NCBI RefSeq assembly: GCF_019097595.1
Contig: NC_080714.1
Span: 7,549,259-7,613,258, forward strand
Source: Hemibagrus wyckioides
Taxonomy: Eukaryota > Chordata > Actinopteri > Siluriformes > Bagridae
Direction: 5' to 3'
Length of the DNA stretch: 64,000 bases
Shown: in pieces, positions 36,616 through 48,673 of the stretch
Numbering within the stretch: position 1 is the first letter of the stretch
Layout: each line of letters starts with the position of its first letter
Notes under the pieces: generated by a model
Told to the model about the DNA's origin: nothing
Seen by the model: the letters and a program-made list of their open reading frames with translations, nothing else
Databases searched by the model: none
Position numbers and translations under genes: made by a program

Positions 36616-37990
36616 CGGGCTAAAGATTGGGTGGGACACGTGAGAACAAAAACAAAGACACATGGCACAGGTATAAATAAACCCTGTCTGGTGTTCAGGC
36701 AGGGAATAGTCTATGACACTTTTTTTTTTTCAAAATTGAAATAACTTGAAACAATACAAAATAGAATACAAAGCACATTAAATACAGTTAAACAACAACA
36801 ACAAAAACAACAACAAAAAACATTAATTACAACAAACCAAACACAAAGGACAAAGAATTATAAATAATATGGCAGTCCAAGTCAAGGTAAAAGACACGAG
36901 AGGATAGTTATGATATATAAACAGTGGGAAAGATGTAGCAAGAGATATATTTACTTCAATTAAAAACAGTGTCATAGAAATGTAGAAGTCTATTATTCTT
37001 CTTATTAAATCGAATTAGTTTAAGAGAATTCAAAAGTGAGGTCATTTCCAGTATGAAAAGGGGGAAATTCAATTGTTCCTTTCGAATTCTTTTAAGTTTA
37101 TGTATAAAGAATTTTGCATTTAAGACAATAATTAATTACAAATTCAAGAGGTTTATACGGAAGCCAAGAGAGGCCATATGATATTTTTGCTTTTGTTTTC
37201 TCGTGATCTCGCGATAACAAAAGTTGTTTTCTCGTGATCACGACATAATCAGAACCGCGGTGAAGTTTGATATTCAGACATTAGACAGACATTCGGAAGC
37301 GGTAGTTTAGGGACCGTCGACAAATTTCTTTACGACTGAAATGTGGTACTTGTTACATATCTGGATTTTGTCAGCGACGCGTCAGCGAGCCTCTTTGATG
37401 CGTCGTTGAGTAGTTCACACAAAGATTGCCGAGCGCTGATCACCCGCTGATTTTCCCACGATCACAGCCCGATCTGTCGGCCAGCTCATTAATTTGCAAA
37501 TCGTGCTTAAATTGGGCTTGAACAACCAATTAAATCATTCAAATTTGCGTGCACCCTGTTCCTATATGAGGTGCCCATACAAACGTGTGGGTGTGCCGAA
37601 TCTTGCTAAAACAGCGAGGATCAGAATACTGCGTGCAAGCGCAGGCATTGTACATTCAATTTCACAATAATACTAATACTATATGAGGATCTTTGAGAGC
37701 AGGGCGGCCAGGAACCCTCACATGCCACTGATGCCAGGGCCCTATTCACTCAGTCACCCTTTTCCCCCCACTTACGACGTCCCTGACAGCACGTGCTCAC
37801 CTCTACATTTTCACAAAGATGATGTTAGTGAGACAGAGCAGGTATCTGAATATGAAAGAGTCTCTCTATCGATCTTAAAACAAATCCTGCAGGTCAGGTC
37901 ATGGGTCATGTGTGTGCAGGTAGCGGGATGGGGTCAGGGTTTTTCTACCGAACCGTTAACACTCGCTGCATTTAATGAAACCGGAAAGAT
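36616..37990. other. No gene seen
   Basis: Contains A-rich sequence (36770-36850), a repeated 'ttttctcgtgatc' motif near 37197-37235 typical of dispersed fish repeats, and an open frame at 37683-38039 that crosses into the Tc1 end and has no recognised family. Confidence 0.4.
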
Positions 37991-37991
37991 A

Positions 37992-39226
37992 CACTATATT
38001 GCCAAAAGTATTTGCTCACCTGCCTTGACTCGCATATGAACTTAAGTGACATCCCATTCCTAATCCATAGGGTTCAATATGACGTCGGTCCACCCTTTGC
38101 AGCTATAACAGCTTCAACTCTTCTGGGAAGGCTGTCCACAAGGTTTAGGAGTGTGTTTATGGGAATTTTTGACCATTCTTCCAGAAGTGCATTTGTGAGG
38201 TCACACACTGATGTTGGACGAGAAGTCCTGGCTCTCAGTCTCCGCTCTAATTCATCCCAAAGGTGTTCTATCGGGTTGAGGTCAGGACTCTGTGCAGGCC
38301 AGTCAAGTTCATCCACACCAGACTCTGTCATCCATGTCTTTATGGACCTTGCTTTGTGCACTGGTGCACAGTCATGTTGGAAGAGGAAGGGGCCAGCTCC
38401 AAACTGTTCCCACAAAGTTGGGAGCATGGAATTGTCCAAAATGTCTTGGTATGCTGAAGCATTCAGAGTTCCTTTCACTGGAACTAAGGGGCCAAGCCCA
38501 GATCCTGAACAACCACCCCACACCATAATCCCCCCTCCACCAAACTTTACACTTGGCACAATGCAGTCAGACAAGTACCGTTCTCCTGGCAACCGCCAAA
38601 CCCAGACTCGTCCATCAGATTGCCAGATGGAGAAACGCGATTCATCACTCCAGAGAACGCGTCTCCACTGCTCTAGAGTCCAGTGACGGCGTGCTTTACA
38701 CCACTGCATCCGACGCTTTGCATTGCACTTGGTGATGTATGGCTTGGATGCAGCTGCTCGGCCATGGAAACCCATTCCATGAAGCTCTCTGCGCACTGTT
38801 CTTGAGCTAATCTGAAGGCCACATGAAGTTTGGAGGTCTGTAGCGATTGACTCTGCAGAAAGTTGGCGACCTCTTCGCACTATGCGCCTCAGCATCCGCT
38901 GACCCCGCTCCGTCAGTTTACGTGGCCTACCACTTCGTGGCTGAGTTGCTGTCGTTCCCAAACACTTCCACGTTCTTATAATACAGCTGACAGTTGACTG
39001 TGGAATATTTAGGAGTGAGGAAATTTCACGACTGGATTTGTTGCACAGGTGGCATCCTATCACAGTTCCACGCTGGAATTCACTGAGCTCCTGAGAGCGA
39101 CCCATTCTTTCACAAATGTTTGTAAAAACAGTCTGCATGCCTAGGTGCTTGATTTTATACACCTGTGGCCATGGAAGTGATTCTGATTATTTGGATGGGT
39201 GAGCGAATACTTTTGGCAATATAGTG
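37992..39226 (-). mobile_element. Full-length Tc1-like transposon
   Basis: 1235 bp. Both ends read inward CACTATATTGCCAAAAGTAT and then diverge after about 29 bp, with one mismatch. It is flanked on both sides by TA (37990-37991 and 39227-39228), the expected Tc1/mariner target duplication. It holds one uninterrupted transposase frame on the minus strand. A truncated, near-identical copy sits at 22647-23642, so this subfamily moved recently in this genome. Confidence 0.95.
38074..39105 (-). CDS. Tc1-like transposase, uninterrupted
   Basis: Cuts and pastes its own element. The frame opens upstream, but the conserved family start is the internal methionine of [20 protein letters not shown], giving 343 aa, the usual length for Tc1 transposases. 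Order: N-terminal paired-like helix-turn-helix ([16 protein letters not shown]), a [12 protein letters not shown] linker with the typical basic motif, a second HTH region, then the DDE catalytic core: [14 protein letters not shown] and [15 protein letters not shown]. No stop or frameshift is present. I infer a possibly functional enzyme; expression is unknown. The + strand frames over this region are shadows. Confidence 0.93.
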   Translation of the reverse strand: MGRSQELSEFQRGTVIGCHLCNKSSREISSLLNIPQSTVSCIIRTWKCLGTTATQPRSGRPRKLTERGQRMLRRIVRRGRQLSAESIATDLQTSCGLQISSRTVRRELHGMGFHGRAAASKPYITKCNAKRRMQWCKARRHWTLEQWRRVLWSDESRFSIWQSDGRVWVWRLPGERYLSDCIVPSVKFGGGGIMVWGGCSGSGLGPLVPVKGTLNASAYQDILDNSMLPTLWEQFGAGPFLFQHDCAPVHKARSIKTWMTESGVDELDWPAQSPDLNPIEHLWDELERRLRARTSRPTSVCDLTNALLEEWSKIPINTLLNLVDSLPRRVEAVIAAKGGPTSY

Positions 39227-39289
39227 TACCTCGGTTCAAAAACACTGCGCGCGCTGTAGCTCGGTTTGCTGTGCTGTGATTGGACAACT

Positions 39290-39480
39290 GCTTTTTATTT
39301 ATTTTTTCTAATTACAAGTAATGAGAGATGTGGGAAAATGTAGTGGAATAAAAAGTACGATATTTTACTTCAAAATCTTGTGGAGTGAAAGTAAGAAGTC
39401 TCTAAGAAATGTTCTATTTTAGTAAAGTACAGATACTGGAAAAAGACACTTAAGTACAGTAACGAATTACATTCACTTGG
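39290..39480. mobile_element. hAT-type MITE remnant
   Basis: Resembles the interior and right part of the MITE at 14849-15080 ('tagatactggaaaaaga', 'ttaagtac.gtaac.gattaca'). Diverged left-part sequence (about 39230-39290) sits directly against the Tc1 element, which suggests the Tc1 inserted into this older MITE. Confidence 0.55.
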
Positions 39481-40254
39481 TACAATGGTAAGTTGTAAAC
39501 AAATATGCTAAGCTATGTTAATTAGTAGTTTTGCTGATTATATAAATTAGCTTTACGTGCCTCAAGAGGCGAGTGCCGTTAAAGCTAACTCTTTCTCTAA
39601 CTTTTTCTTTATTCAGTTCCGATCAGAGGCCATTTACAACTTTCTGCCTACTATGGAGCCGGAGTCCATGTCTGAACAACCACAGTGTCCATCTCCAGCT
39701 CCTGTGAAACTCACATGGGGTGAAATCATGGACGCTGAGGATAATGAGATGGAGAATGTAGAGCCTTTCTGTTTCTATGTAAGACTTGTGAATATGTCGG
39801 GCGTACATAACATAAGGATGTTGTGTCTTTCATCCTCTAATTCTCTCTCTTTTTTCTGTTTAAACCAGAATCCCTGGACCATGGATAACATCAACCAGGT
39901 AGAGGAGCAGAAGGCAGAAGAGCAGGCCAAAGTCCAGCAGCTGCCTGTTAGAAACACAAAGCTCCATAATGAATGCCTCAGCAAGAATAACAAGGTACTG
40001 CAGTAAAGTCTGTCTGCAGATCAAGGCATAAGAGGACATGCTTTATTTCCATATAAAGACAAGTTTGTGTCTCTATATAGCATATAGCATTTCTAACAGT
40101 TTTTGTTCAGCTGTGCTATTCAGGGTTTTTTTTTTTTTTTTGGGGGGGGGTGTAATTGTAACCAAATATGCTATGTTAATAGAATTTATACATAAATTAC
40201 CTTTATGTGCCTCAAGAACCAGGTTTCTTTAAAGCCAACTCTTTCTTTATTCAG

Positions 40255-40416
40255 TTCCAATCAGAGGCAATTTCCAACTTTCTGCCTACTATGAAGCCTG
40301 AGTCCATGGCTGAACTACCACAGTGTACATCTCCAGCTCCTGCAAAACTCACGTGGGGTGAAATCATGGACGCTGAGGACACTGAGATGGAGAATGTAGA
40401 GCCTTTCTCTTTCTAT
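40255..40416 (+). pseudogene. Duplicate of PABP-like exon 1
   Basis: Matches 39617-39778 with few substitutions (MKPESMAELPQC in place of MEPESMSEQPQC; KLTWGEIMDAED is kept). The donor is GC instead of GT (40417-40418), a weak but sometimes usable site; without splicing the frame stops after FYARQ. It belongs to a tandem copy of about 650 bp that includes flanking intron sequence. Confidence 0.65.
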
Positions 40417-40450
40417 GCAAGACAGTAAGCTTGTGAATATGTCAGGCATA

Positions 40451-42335
40451 TGTGGGAAATTTCTGAAACTTATCCTTGTCTTATACCTAATCATTAAGTA
40501 CGTTTAATTTTAATCAGTAAGGGACGGTTAATGCTAATTTTAATTCTAATTTTAATAATTTTGAATACTTTCTTTTACTCCTTAAGATAGATCCGAGTCA
40601 GGTTTAATCATTAATACATGAACAAAGAGATTAGATAAATTGTTTAATCATAGATAATGATTAAGGATAAATTGGTTAATCATTAGATTCATTCAGTTAT
40701 GTTTAAATATATGATGATTCTCATTTTGGTAATCAGTACTTACTTTCATTGTTAATCACTGATATGCTGCCTATCAAATTAGCGTCTAATTTATTGATTA
40801 TTTGATAATCATAGTTATTTGATTATTTGGTTATCTAATAATTCTTTCACTGTTAAGCACCTGCCATAATCATTAGTCAGCGGGTAAGCTTAGGATAAAT
40901 AGATACAATTAGCATAAACCTAAACGTAGAAGTTATAGGACAAAAAAAAATATATAAAATCATAAAAATAGAGATGAGCAAAACTGGCTGAATCATCGTT
41001 AGTGGGTTATTATTCTCGAACTTTCTGGCTTTGGCGTAAACGTCACAAGGGCATAGGCTAGCACATCATACCACATCACTGTGTTGGCTCCACCGAGACC
41101 GAAAAAAACATGTTGACGAAGTTCAGAATCCTTGGGCTTAAGGGCGAGAACACCATAACAGTCTTATTTGACCTAATTCTGACTATATGTGTTTATTTTA
41201 GGAAAATTAAAGTTAAAACTACCCGTGTATAATGTACAGGTGTTATATCATGTCTTATTATCTTATGAAAATAAAAAAAAAAGCAGCTTACCTTAGCAAG
41301 TGGAAAGTTGGTAAAACTCCATGTGGCGTAAGTAAGAACTAAACAATAGGCACCGAGACGGGAGGGGGTTTGGAGATGATGTTATTGAAGCGCCAGCAAA
41401 ATATTATTGCAGTGGCGGATGTTAATGTAAACATAGGGACACAACACACCGAGTAAGTGTAATGGAAAAGCACAGACTTTAATAGAGAGGATTTAGGAAT
41501 TTAAATTAAATTAAAGTAAATTAAAGTAAACTGACTACTCCTAGCCTAAATAAAATCAATAATAAACAAACAACGTAAACCAACCTAAACTGCACGCAGA
41601 GCTATTTTGCCCTTTTATTTTTACTTTATTAGCAGTATTACTTGGGTAACCTGATGTAGATTAAAGATAGTGCTCGCGGCCTAAATAGTGGGAATACATA
41701 GAATGGTGTAAATGTAGATGTGATAAAAATAGTGGTAAGGTCCTAAGATTTCTAATAAATGTCAGCCAGTCAACTTCAACTACACAGGAACAACCACAAC
41801 GAATACATGGAACATGTGGGTGAATGCTGAATTAAAAGGTGTAAGGGGTATAATGACATTTGTGTGTTTTTTTTGGGCTAAATAAGGTTTAATAGAAGTT
41901 AGATAGAACAATATGGGTCAATATTAAAACTTGTGATCCATAGAGTGTATGAAGGCCACAGAAAGGTGGGGCCGTTTTTCAGGGGGAATAATGGGTGAAC
42001 GTCAAAACAATCCATAGAAACATAGAATCCAGCAAGGTTAGGCAGCTGGGCTAAAGGGTATATATATACACTGGGGGATTTGTGAAGGGGAGTGTGCTTG
42101 ACTGCATCAATTCATGAATCCGTGTATGAGTGCCAGTTTCGGTGATATTTTCTCTTAAAAAGCAACCGTTTTTTTTTTTTTTCTCTTCTCATCCAAGCCT
42201 GGAGGAGTACTTTATTTTTGTTTTTCTGCAAATTTCTAATTGGAACTACACAACTATTGGATTATATTGGTAATTGGAGAAGGCTCTAGGACCACCCTTT
42301 GGTGTCCACCTGGAGGGAGGCTCCGGGTTCCGACA
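40451..42335. mobile_element. LTR-type insertion, 1.9 kb, with 4-bp target duplication
   Basis: The duplicated intron after the copied exon 1 is split. Comparing with the uninterrupted intron (39779-39868), the insert begins TGTGGGAAAT and ends GGTTCCGACA, that is TG...CA, with CATA on both sides (40447-40450 and 42336-42339). It holds no recognisable gag or pol, so it is either a long solo LTR or a non-coding LTR derivative. Family not identified. Confidence 0.6.
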
Positions 42336-42399
42336 CATACATAACATAAGGATGTTGTGTCTTTCATCCTCTAATTCTCTCATTTTTTGTTTAAACCAG

Positions 42400-42565
42400 A
42401 ATCCCTGGAGCATGGATATCATCAACCAGGTAGAGGAGCAGAAAGTAGAGAAGCAGAAAGTAGAGAAAAACAGAGGAGCAGAAGGTAGAGAAGCAGGCCA
42501 GAGTAAAGCAGCTGCCTGTTAGTGACAAAAAGCTCCCTAATGAACGCCTCTGCAAGAATAAAAAG
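42400..42565 (+). pseudogene. Duplicate of PABP-like exon 2, frameshifted
   Basis: Matches 39869-39994 (NPWSMDIINQVEEQK) but contains a small internal expansion of GAG/AAG units near 42433-42480 that shifts the frame to a stop. Acceptor and donor are kept. Confidence 0.65.
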
Positions 42566-42635
42566 GTACTGTAGTAAAATCTGTCTGCAGATCAAGGCTT
42601 GAGAGGACATGCTTTATTTCCAGATTTATTTCCAT

Positions 42636-43468
42636 TGTCACGTCCTGACCAGTCTAGGGTTGGTAGGACTGGTGACAAGAAACATGTAAATAAATAAACC
42701 AAACCAATTACGCCTCGGTCACAATAACCACGAGAAAATGTATACAAGCTGGAAAGTTTATTACTTCAAACCAGAAATAAGTAGGGGAAGCAAATAACTT
42801 CAGAAGGGGATCAAGGCCAAAATAAACCAAAGGAAGACTAGCTGGTGGAAGGAGTTAAATTGCCTAACAAAAAGTTTTCAAACGAAATACAAAAGATCTT
42901 CCCTAACTCCCTAGCTAGCCAAAACCAGGTCACAAAATAAAAGGCAATCCCCAACCTACTGCTCCCGTATTAACTAAGGATTGGTTTAGAAACAAATGCT
43001 TAACACAGAGTGAGTACAAATAACGGATAAACAGAATAGGGGTACAGAGGAACCAAACAGAAACTAAACCGTGGTCGCCAGAAAGCGGGGTCTCTGTGAC
43101 CAAACCCAGGAGGGGAACTACTCGTGCAGTGATTATTGCAGCCGCAAGTCAACCAGAGAGTAATTCAGCAATGAATACACCACTATCGTCCTTCAACACG
43201 CAGTCAAAAGGTTGTCGGTGACAGGGGCAGAACGGCGCAACGCCTGCGACGGAGCTTCACCAGGGGCACACTACAGAAGCTCGCCGACACCGCTCTGCTT
43301 CCCAGCTTTTAAAGCTTCCGTTCGTGACGAAATTTCCTGCAGCAATCCCCTGCAGCTGGTTCCAATTAAGCGCTGCCAAAAAGGAGAGAGAGAGAGACTG
43401 CGACTGCGCACACGCGATATAACGTCACAGAAATCATGCAAAATCCCTACCTACAAATAATAGTAACA
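42636..43468. mobile_element. Probable solo LTR
   Basis: 833 bp beginning TGTCACGTCC and ending ATAGTAACA, inserted in the duplicated intron. Flanking bases CCAT and CCGT fit an aged 4-bp duplication, judged from the uninterrupted copy (ttccatataaag, near 40050). The TGTCACG start is shared with the LTR-like end at about 48360 on the minus strand. No internal coding region. Confidence 0.6.
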
Positions 43469-44593
43469 CCGTATAAGACCGTTTGTGTGTCTCTATTTAG
43501 CATACAGCATTTGTATCAGTTATTGTTCAACCTGTGCTATTTTTTTGTATGTTTGTTAATTAAGCCAATTTGTTAATTAAAAACAATCTGGTTGTTGACT
43601 CTGCCCTTTTCTGCAACCTTGGAACCTTGACTGCAATGTGGATGACGGACAACTACATGAGGAATTCCATCCTTTTGGAATGGTCATCAGTGCAGAGGTC
43701 AATTTCAATTATTACCTTCACGTCCCCATACTCACTCTTTTAGGTTAAAATCACCATGCACTTGTAGCAGAAGATGAGTGTGTAGCAGAGGGTTTTTTAT
43801 TGCTAACTATTTAACTGGTTTATTTTCTGAATGTGGAAATCTATTATATTGTTACCATATAGTGCATGTAATGCTCATTCTTTGCTTTTTGCATCTCTAA
43901 ATCTGTTTCCTCTGTAGGTCAATATGGAGAATGGCCATCCCAAAGGCACTGGCTTTGTCATTTTTGCATCTCCTGATGAAGCTAGAAATGCCATCATGAA
44001 GATGAACGGCAGGGTATTGGGAAGCAGGCCAGCATATGTAAGTGTGGTTCAGAGCAAGGAGGAACATGGAGGAAGGCACAGAGAGAGAGCAGAGAGTAGC
44101 CTGAAAGAACCCTGTCCAAATCCACACCAGGCTCAAAGGAACATTCGGCCAAAGAGCAAGTCACACTTCTCGATTTGTGTTAAGTTTACAACATTGTTAA
44201 GGCCTCAATAGGTCCTACTTATAATACTGATTGGATGATAGTGAAATGTTTGGTTGTGGCTACAGATGAATCTCCAAAATTGAGGAGAAACAACCAACGG
44301 GACAGGAACATACGCAGAGCGCAAACCACACTGCAGTCCCAGGATGCACAGGTATTTTTCTGATTATATTACAGGACTTTAATGATTTTTCCCATGTTTT
44401 GGTCACACATTTTTAGCTTAATAATTGTCTTAATACTGAGTGATGGATTACTATAAAATACTAAATCAAACACTGGATGTTGATTTTGCTTTCTGTTCTG
44501 TAGAAGAGTGAAGTGTTTGTAAAAAATCTGGACTACAGTGTGGACGACAGGCGCCTGCATGAAGCGTTCCTGCCATATGGAAGAGTCATCAGT

Positions 44594-46668
44594 ATTATGT
44601 ATGGGGTTTGACCTGTTGTTCCCTCAGGTGCCTGTGGTTGGCACCGGTAATAAAATGTATGTTGTCAATAAACGAAGAGTAGAAGTAAGGTATCCGTGAG
44701 TGTTAGTTGTATTATTAATTGTCCCCAAAATTGTTTTCCCAAAGGTTATGGTATTGACAAACATAGCATTTTGGTGACGAGGATGGGATTTTTTTTTTTT
44801 TTAAAAATCACTACCACAAGTAGTGAGTAGTTAGGCACACTTAAATTTTCTTTTCTTTCGTAGCTAAAGTGTGTCAGGTTAGCTACAATAGCTTTTGCTT
44901 TCGGCCATATGGAAGCTTTTGATGAAAGCGTCAAGCCGTGGACCATGTACATCGAAAGATTCAAGCACTTTGTAGAGGCTAACAGCATTGCTGCTGACAA
45001 GAAAGAACCTGTGTTACTCAGCGTAATAGGTGGAAAAAAACATATGGATTACTCCGTAGTTTCATTGCGCCAGAGAAACTGGGAGAGAAGAGCTTCAAGC
45101 ACATCACAGACACGCTACAGCAACACTTCTCTCCGAAGCCTTTAATCATCACTGAGCAATTTCGTTTTCACAGGAGGAATCAGGTAGAGAGTGAGTCAGT
45201 AACACAATATGTTGCTCTACTAAGAGGACTATCAGAACACTGGATTTGGGGGACATTTAGATGATGCACTTCATGATAGACTTGTGTGCGGCTTGAGTGA
45301 AGCAATGCAAAAGCGCCTGTTGATGGTGACTACGTTAACGTTTCAAAGAGCGGTGGAACTGTCTCCATGGAAACAGTAGCTCGAGAAGCACACCAACTCA
45401 GATTGGGGACGGTACATACACTTTCGTTAGCAAAAAGTAAAACTGCTAACAAATGCAAGCGATGTGGAAAAACTAACCAGTGATGACTGTTGGTTTAAAG
45501 ACAAAAACTGTAACACGTGTGGAAAGAGGCCATATCAGTCGCGTTTACAGGAAGAGCGACAATGAAGGAAAGACAAAGATTGAAAGCATAGCAAAAGTTA
45601 CATGGACAACACGGAGAGGCAATGTAAAAAAGGGAAGTGTACACCATGTGGATGCAGAGGAAATGTCCAATGATGACACAGATGCTGAGTTAGCCCTGTA
45701 TAAATTGTCACAGCCAGGGGAAAGTCCAGTATCATTGTGAAACTAAAAGTTGAGGGTATTCCATTGGAAATGGAACTGGACAGGGGTGCAGCAGTCTCAC
45801 TGATTTTGACACAAACCTGACATGATGCTACAACACCTGCCCCTACAGGCAACTGATATCCTTCGCACTTACACTGGACAAGCATTACATCCTGAAGGTG
45901 TAATTAATGTGCATGTAAAAATGGGTAAGTAGACAGCTATTCTTCCATTACAAGTTGTGCAGGGGGACTACCCACCACTGTTTGGCAGAGTGGTTATGTC
46001 AGATCAAACTGAATTGGAAATTAACAGTAAAAGTGAACACACTAGAAACAGTGTTGCAGAAACATGCTGCCATTTTTTCACATCAGTTGGGAGAAATGAA
46101 AAATATCAAAGCGAAAACATTGAAATCTGAGCACAAACCAAAATTGCCAGCCCAGGGTTGTTCCGTATGCACTCCGCCCAAAGGTCGAGGCCGAACTGAA
46201 CCATCTCACAGAAATTGGGGTATTGTCCCCTATACAGTACAGCAATTGGGCTACCCCTATAGTCCCAGTTGTAAAGAAATATGGATCTGTACGCATCTGT
46301 GGTGACTAAAGTGACTGTTAACCCCGTTCTGCACACTGAACACTATCCTCTTCCACGCACTGAGGATTTGTTTGTCTCACTATCAGGAGGACAATGTTTC
46401 AGTAAATTGGATTTGTCACATGCATACCTTCAGATGAGGGTTAAGGAGGAGTCCAAGCAATTTCTTACAATTTCCACCCAGAAAGGGCTATTCCAGTACA
46501 ACCGCCTTCCATTTGGGATTGCTTCGGCACCAGCCATATTCCAGAGAGCTATGGACCAAGCATTGCCGGGTCTGTCAAATGTCCATTGTTACCTGGATGA
46601 CATCTTAGTAACTGGACGGACTGAAACTGAACACCTGAGGGAACAACAGGTCAAACCCCATACATAAT
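44594..46668 (+). mobile_element. Gypsy (mag-like) LTR retrotransposon with inverted termini
   Basis: Starts with LTR-like sequence (about 44594-44771) containing AATAAA-type signals. At 44772-44788 TGGTGACGAGGATGGGA fits a primer-binding site for the 3' end of tRNA-Ser, as used by mag-type Gypsy elements. A gag start follows (44909, MEAFDESVKPWTMYIERF), then broken pol remnants including reverse transcriptase (46281-46640: FSKLDLSHAYLQ, LPFGIASAPAIFQ, CYLDDILV). Frameshifts and stops make it dead. The right end is not a direct LTR: the last 37 bp are the exact inverted complement of the first 37 bp. CAGT flanks both sides. Confidence 0.8.
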
Positions 46669-47603
46669 CAGTGCAAAGGTCACCTAAAATTACAAAACCC
46701 TACATTTCTTTTTTTTTTTTTTTTTTAAAAAAAAACTTCTCCTTACCTGCTCTATTATGTCAAAACCAGTGGGCACTTGCAGCACAAGGAGATGAGTGTG
46801 TAGTTGGGTGTTTTTTTCCAAATGGTTGCTACCTCAAATTACTATTAACACTGAAGAGATTCATACTGAATGTGCAATACCAGAACCCTGACACTAACAT
46901 AATATAGCTATTTTCATTATGTTTTGATGTAATGACATTGCTAGTTTTTCCTCAAGATTAGCCACATACAGTATGTGTGTAATACTAATTTTTGTGCTTG
47001 CTGTATTTCCTTGCTGACCCCTACAGGTGACTGTGGAGAGTGGCCGCTCCCGAGGTTTTGGATTTGTGAGCTGCTCCTCTCCAAATGAAGCAGAAAAGGC
47101 CATTAAGGAGATGAATGGAAGGATGATGGGCAGGAAGCCACTGTATGTGATGTTGGCTAACAACCATAAGCAGCGCAAGGCTTCTCACCCGGACTGAGTG
47201 TAGAAGAAGCAGCGGTCTAACTGAGCCACACACAAGACCTCACAGCTTCTTGCAGAGGGTCCATTCACATCGTGAGTCACAGCTGACCTTGTAATACAAG
47301 AAATTTAATTCAATAATAAAATGAAAAATCTCAAGTGCAATGGTTATACAAACTATGATAAACAGTTGGAGAATTACTGTGATATATAACTGAATAGCTG
47401 CACAATAATTCTGAACACAGCGTGTATCTGTAACAGTAATAGAGTAATATGACTCTGCTTTTCTTTCAGGTCGTCCCTCTGTTGCACCGGCCACCAGATG
47501 AATAAACAAACATTACATCTGCAAAATGTAGCAAAATTGTATATTTGATGGAAGTCTTTATTCCACCAAACTGATACATAACAGCTGTAAAGGTGCTGCA
47601 TTG

Positions 47604-48365
47604 TTAATCACTGTAACCCAGGTAAAAAAATATGGAATTTTCACTAGAAAATTGATTGTGGTTTAATAAGTATTCAAACTTTTTTGTAAAGTGTGCAAAG
47701 AACGTCTCTAGAGATTGGGTGACAGGTCCATTCTGACTCCAGAGGGATTCCGCCCATCGAAGAGCTTGACCTGAAAGGAGAGAAAGAACAAATGTGATTT
47801 TTGCGCTCTCTGTAAGGAAACGATGCGGGTGCATCTCCAGGGCGAGCGAGCATTGTAATATAAACCCGTTGCAGTCCTCCGCTGAACCAGAGTAGGGCGC
47901 TGGATTGACCACGGGACTGGCGGAGTATTGGAACGCTGAAGAAACGGAGGCGGAAGCGGCAGGTGGCGGAGAAGCGGTGGGTTCTGAAGGCGGCTGTAGA
48001 ATCCTCCGTAACGACTCCACCAGCTCTGGAAAAGGGTCCGAACCCGCTGGATTCATACTGTTAGAGGTCTGGTCTTCTGTAACGCTAACCAGACTGGACA
48101 CAGACTTAGAACAAAACCCAAATGGGTATGTTTATTGAACTTCACAAAACAGGTAGAGAGACGGAAGAAGTAAATAGAGGGGCGGAGCGGGTGTCTTGGC
48201 GTCTTTGACGTGAGCCATGTACGGGACCAGACAGTGACTGAGTGGAAAGAGTGCACTTAAATAGAGGAGTGGAAGTGATTACGCAACTAGGTGCAGGTGT
48301 GCTTGATTAGTATTCAGGTGATTGGGCGCGTTAGTTGGTGAGGGAGTCTGGTATACCCGTGACAC
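47604..48365 (-). mobile_element. Gypsy-type retrotransposon fragment: LTR part and gag start
   Basis: On the minus strand, sequence beginning TGTCACGGGTATACCAG (about 48362 downward) leads to a frame from 48101 encoding a gag N-terminus with a Pro/Ala/Ser-rich stretch, then NPAPYSGSAEDCNGFILQC and LSGQALRWAESLW, as in Sushi-type Gypsy gag. The frame breaks off near 47604. The rest of the element is missing. Confidence 0.7.
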
Positions 48366-48669
48366 AGATAAGGCATTGCGTATGTATTCTGCCTTTAGAT
48401 TACATTTTGCACCTGTCTGCTTGTGTTTGAAACGTTTATTAGACCAAGGATTGATCAATAACTGCCTACAGTTACATGAACTGCCTGAATTTCAATAAAC
48501 TCTGCTCTGTTATGCTTGCGTTTAGATGATCTTTATTGCAAATTATTGTAACAATAACAAGTACATTTGAAAATGAAATCATTACAGCAGTTAGTATAAT
48601 ATGCAAATATTAAGTGCACCAACAAAAAAAACTCCTGCACCCCATCCTCTGCACCTTTGCGTATCTAAA
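48365..48669. repeat. Copy of the gene G 3' flank
   Basis: About 305 bp that match 55205-55510 with roughly five differences by eye. It includes the poly(A) signal region of lectin gene G but no lectin exon. It is joined on the left to a Gypsy fragment and on the right to a second copy of the PABP-like last exon. Confidence 0.85.
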
Positions 48670-48673
48670 ACGA

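Larger units (their letters stand above)
39653..47197 (+). pseudogene. Poly(A)-binding-protein-like gene with two RRM4-type domains, interrupted
   Basis: Exons read 39653-39778 (MEPESMSEQP start, acidic), 39869-39994 (NPWTMDNINQ, probable coiled coil), about 43602-43697 plus 43918 onward (first RRM: LDCNVDDGQLHEEFHPFG, then KGTGFVIFASPDEA), 44266-44351 (basic linker), 44504-44593 plus 46673-46678 (FVKNLDYSVDD), and 47027-47197 ([27 protein letters not shown]). Both RRMs resemble the fourth RRM of cytoplasmic PABPs, whereas the N-terminal exons do not look like PABP. The second RRM exon is split by a 2-kb LTR insertion that brings in stops. Exons 1-2 are duplicated. It would bind poly(A) RNA if intact, but this copy cannot make a full protein. 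Confidence 0.65.

Noticed and set aside
38012..38735. Plus-strand frames of up to 224 codons over the Tc1 element
   Set aside because: Antisense shadows of the transposase; the same shadows appear over the truncated copy at 22514-23138.
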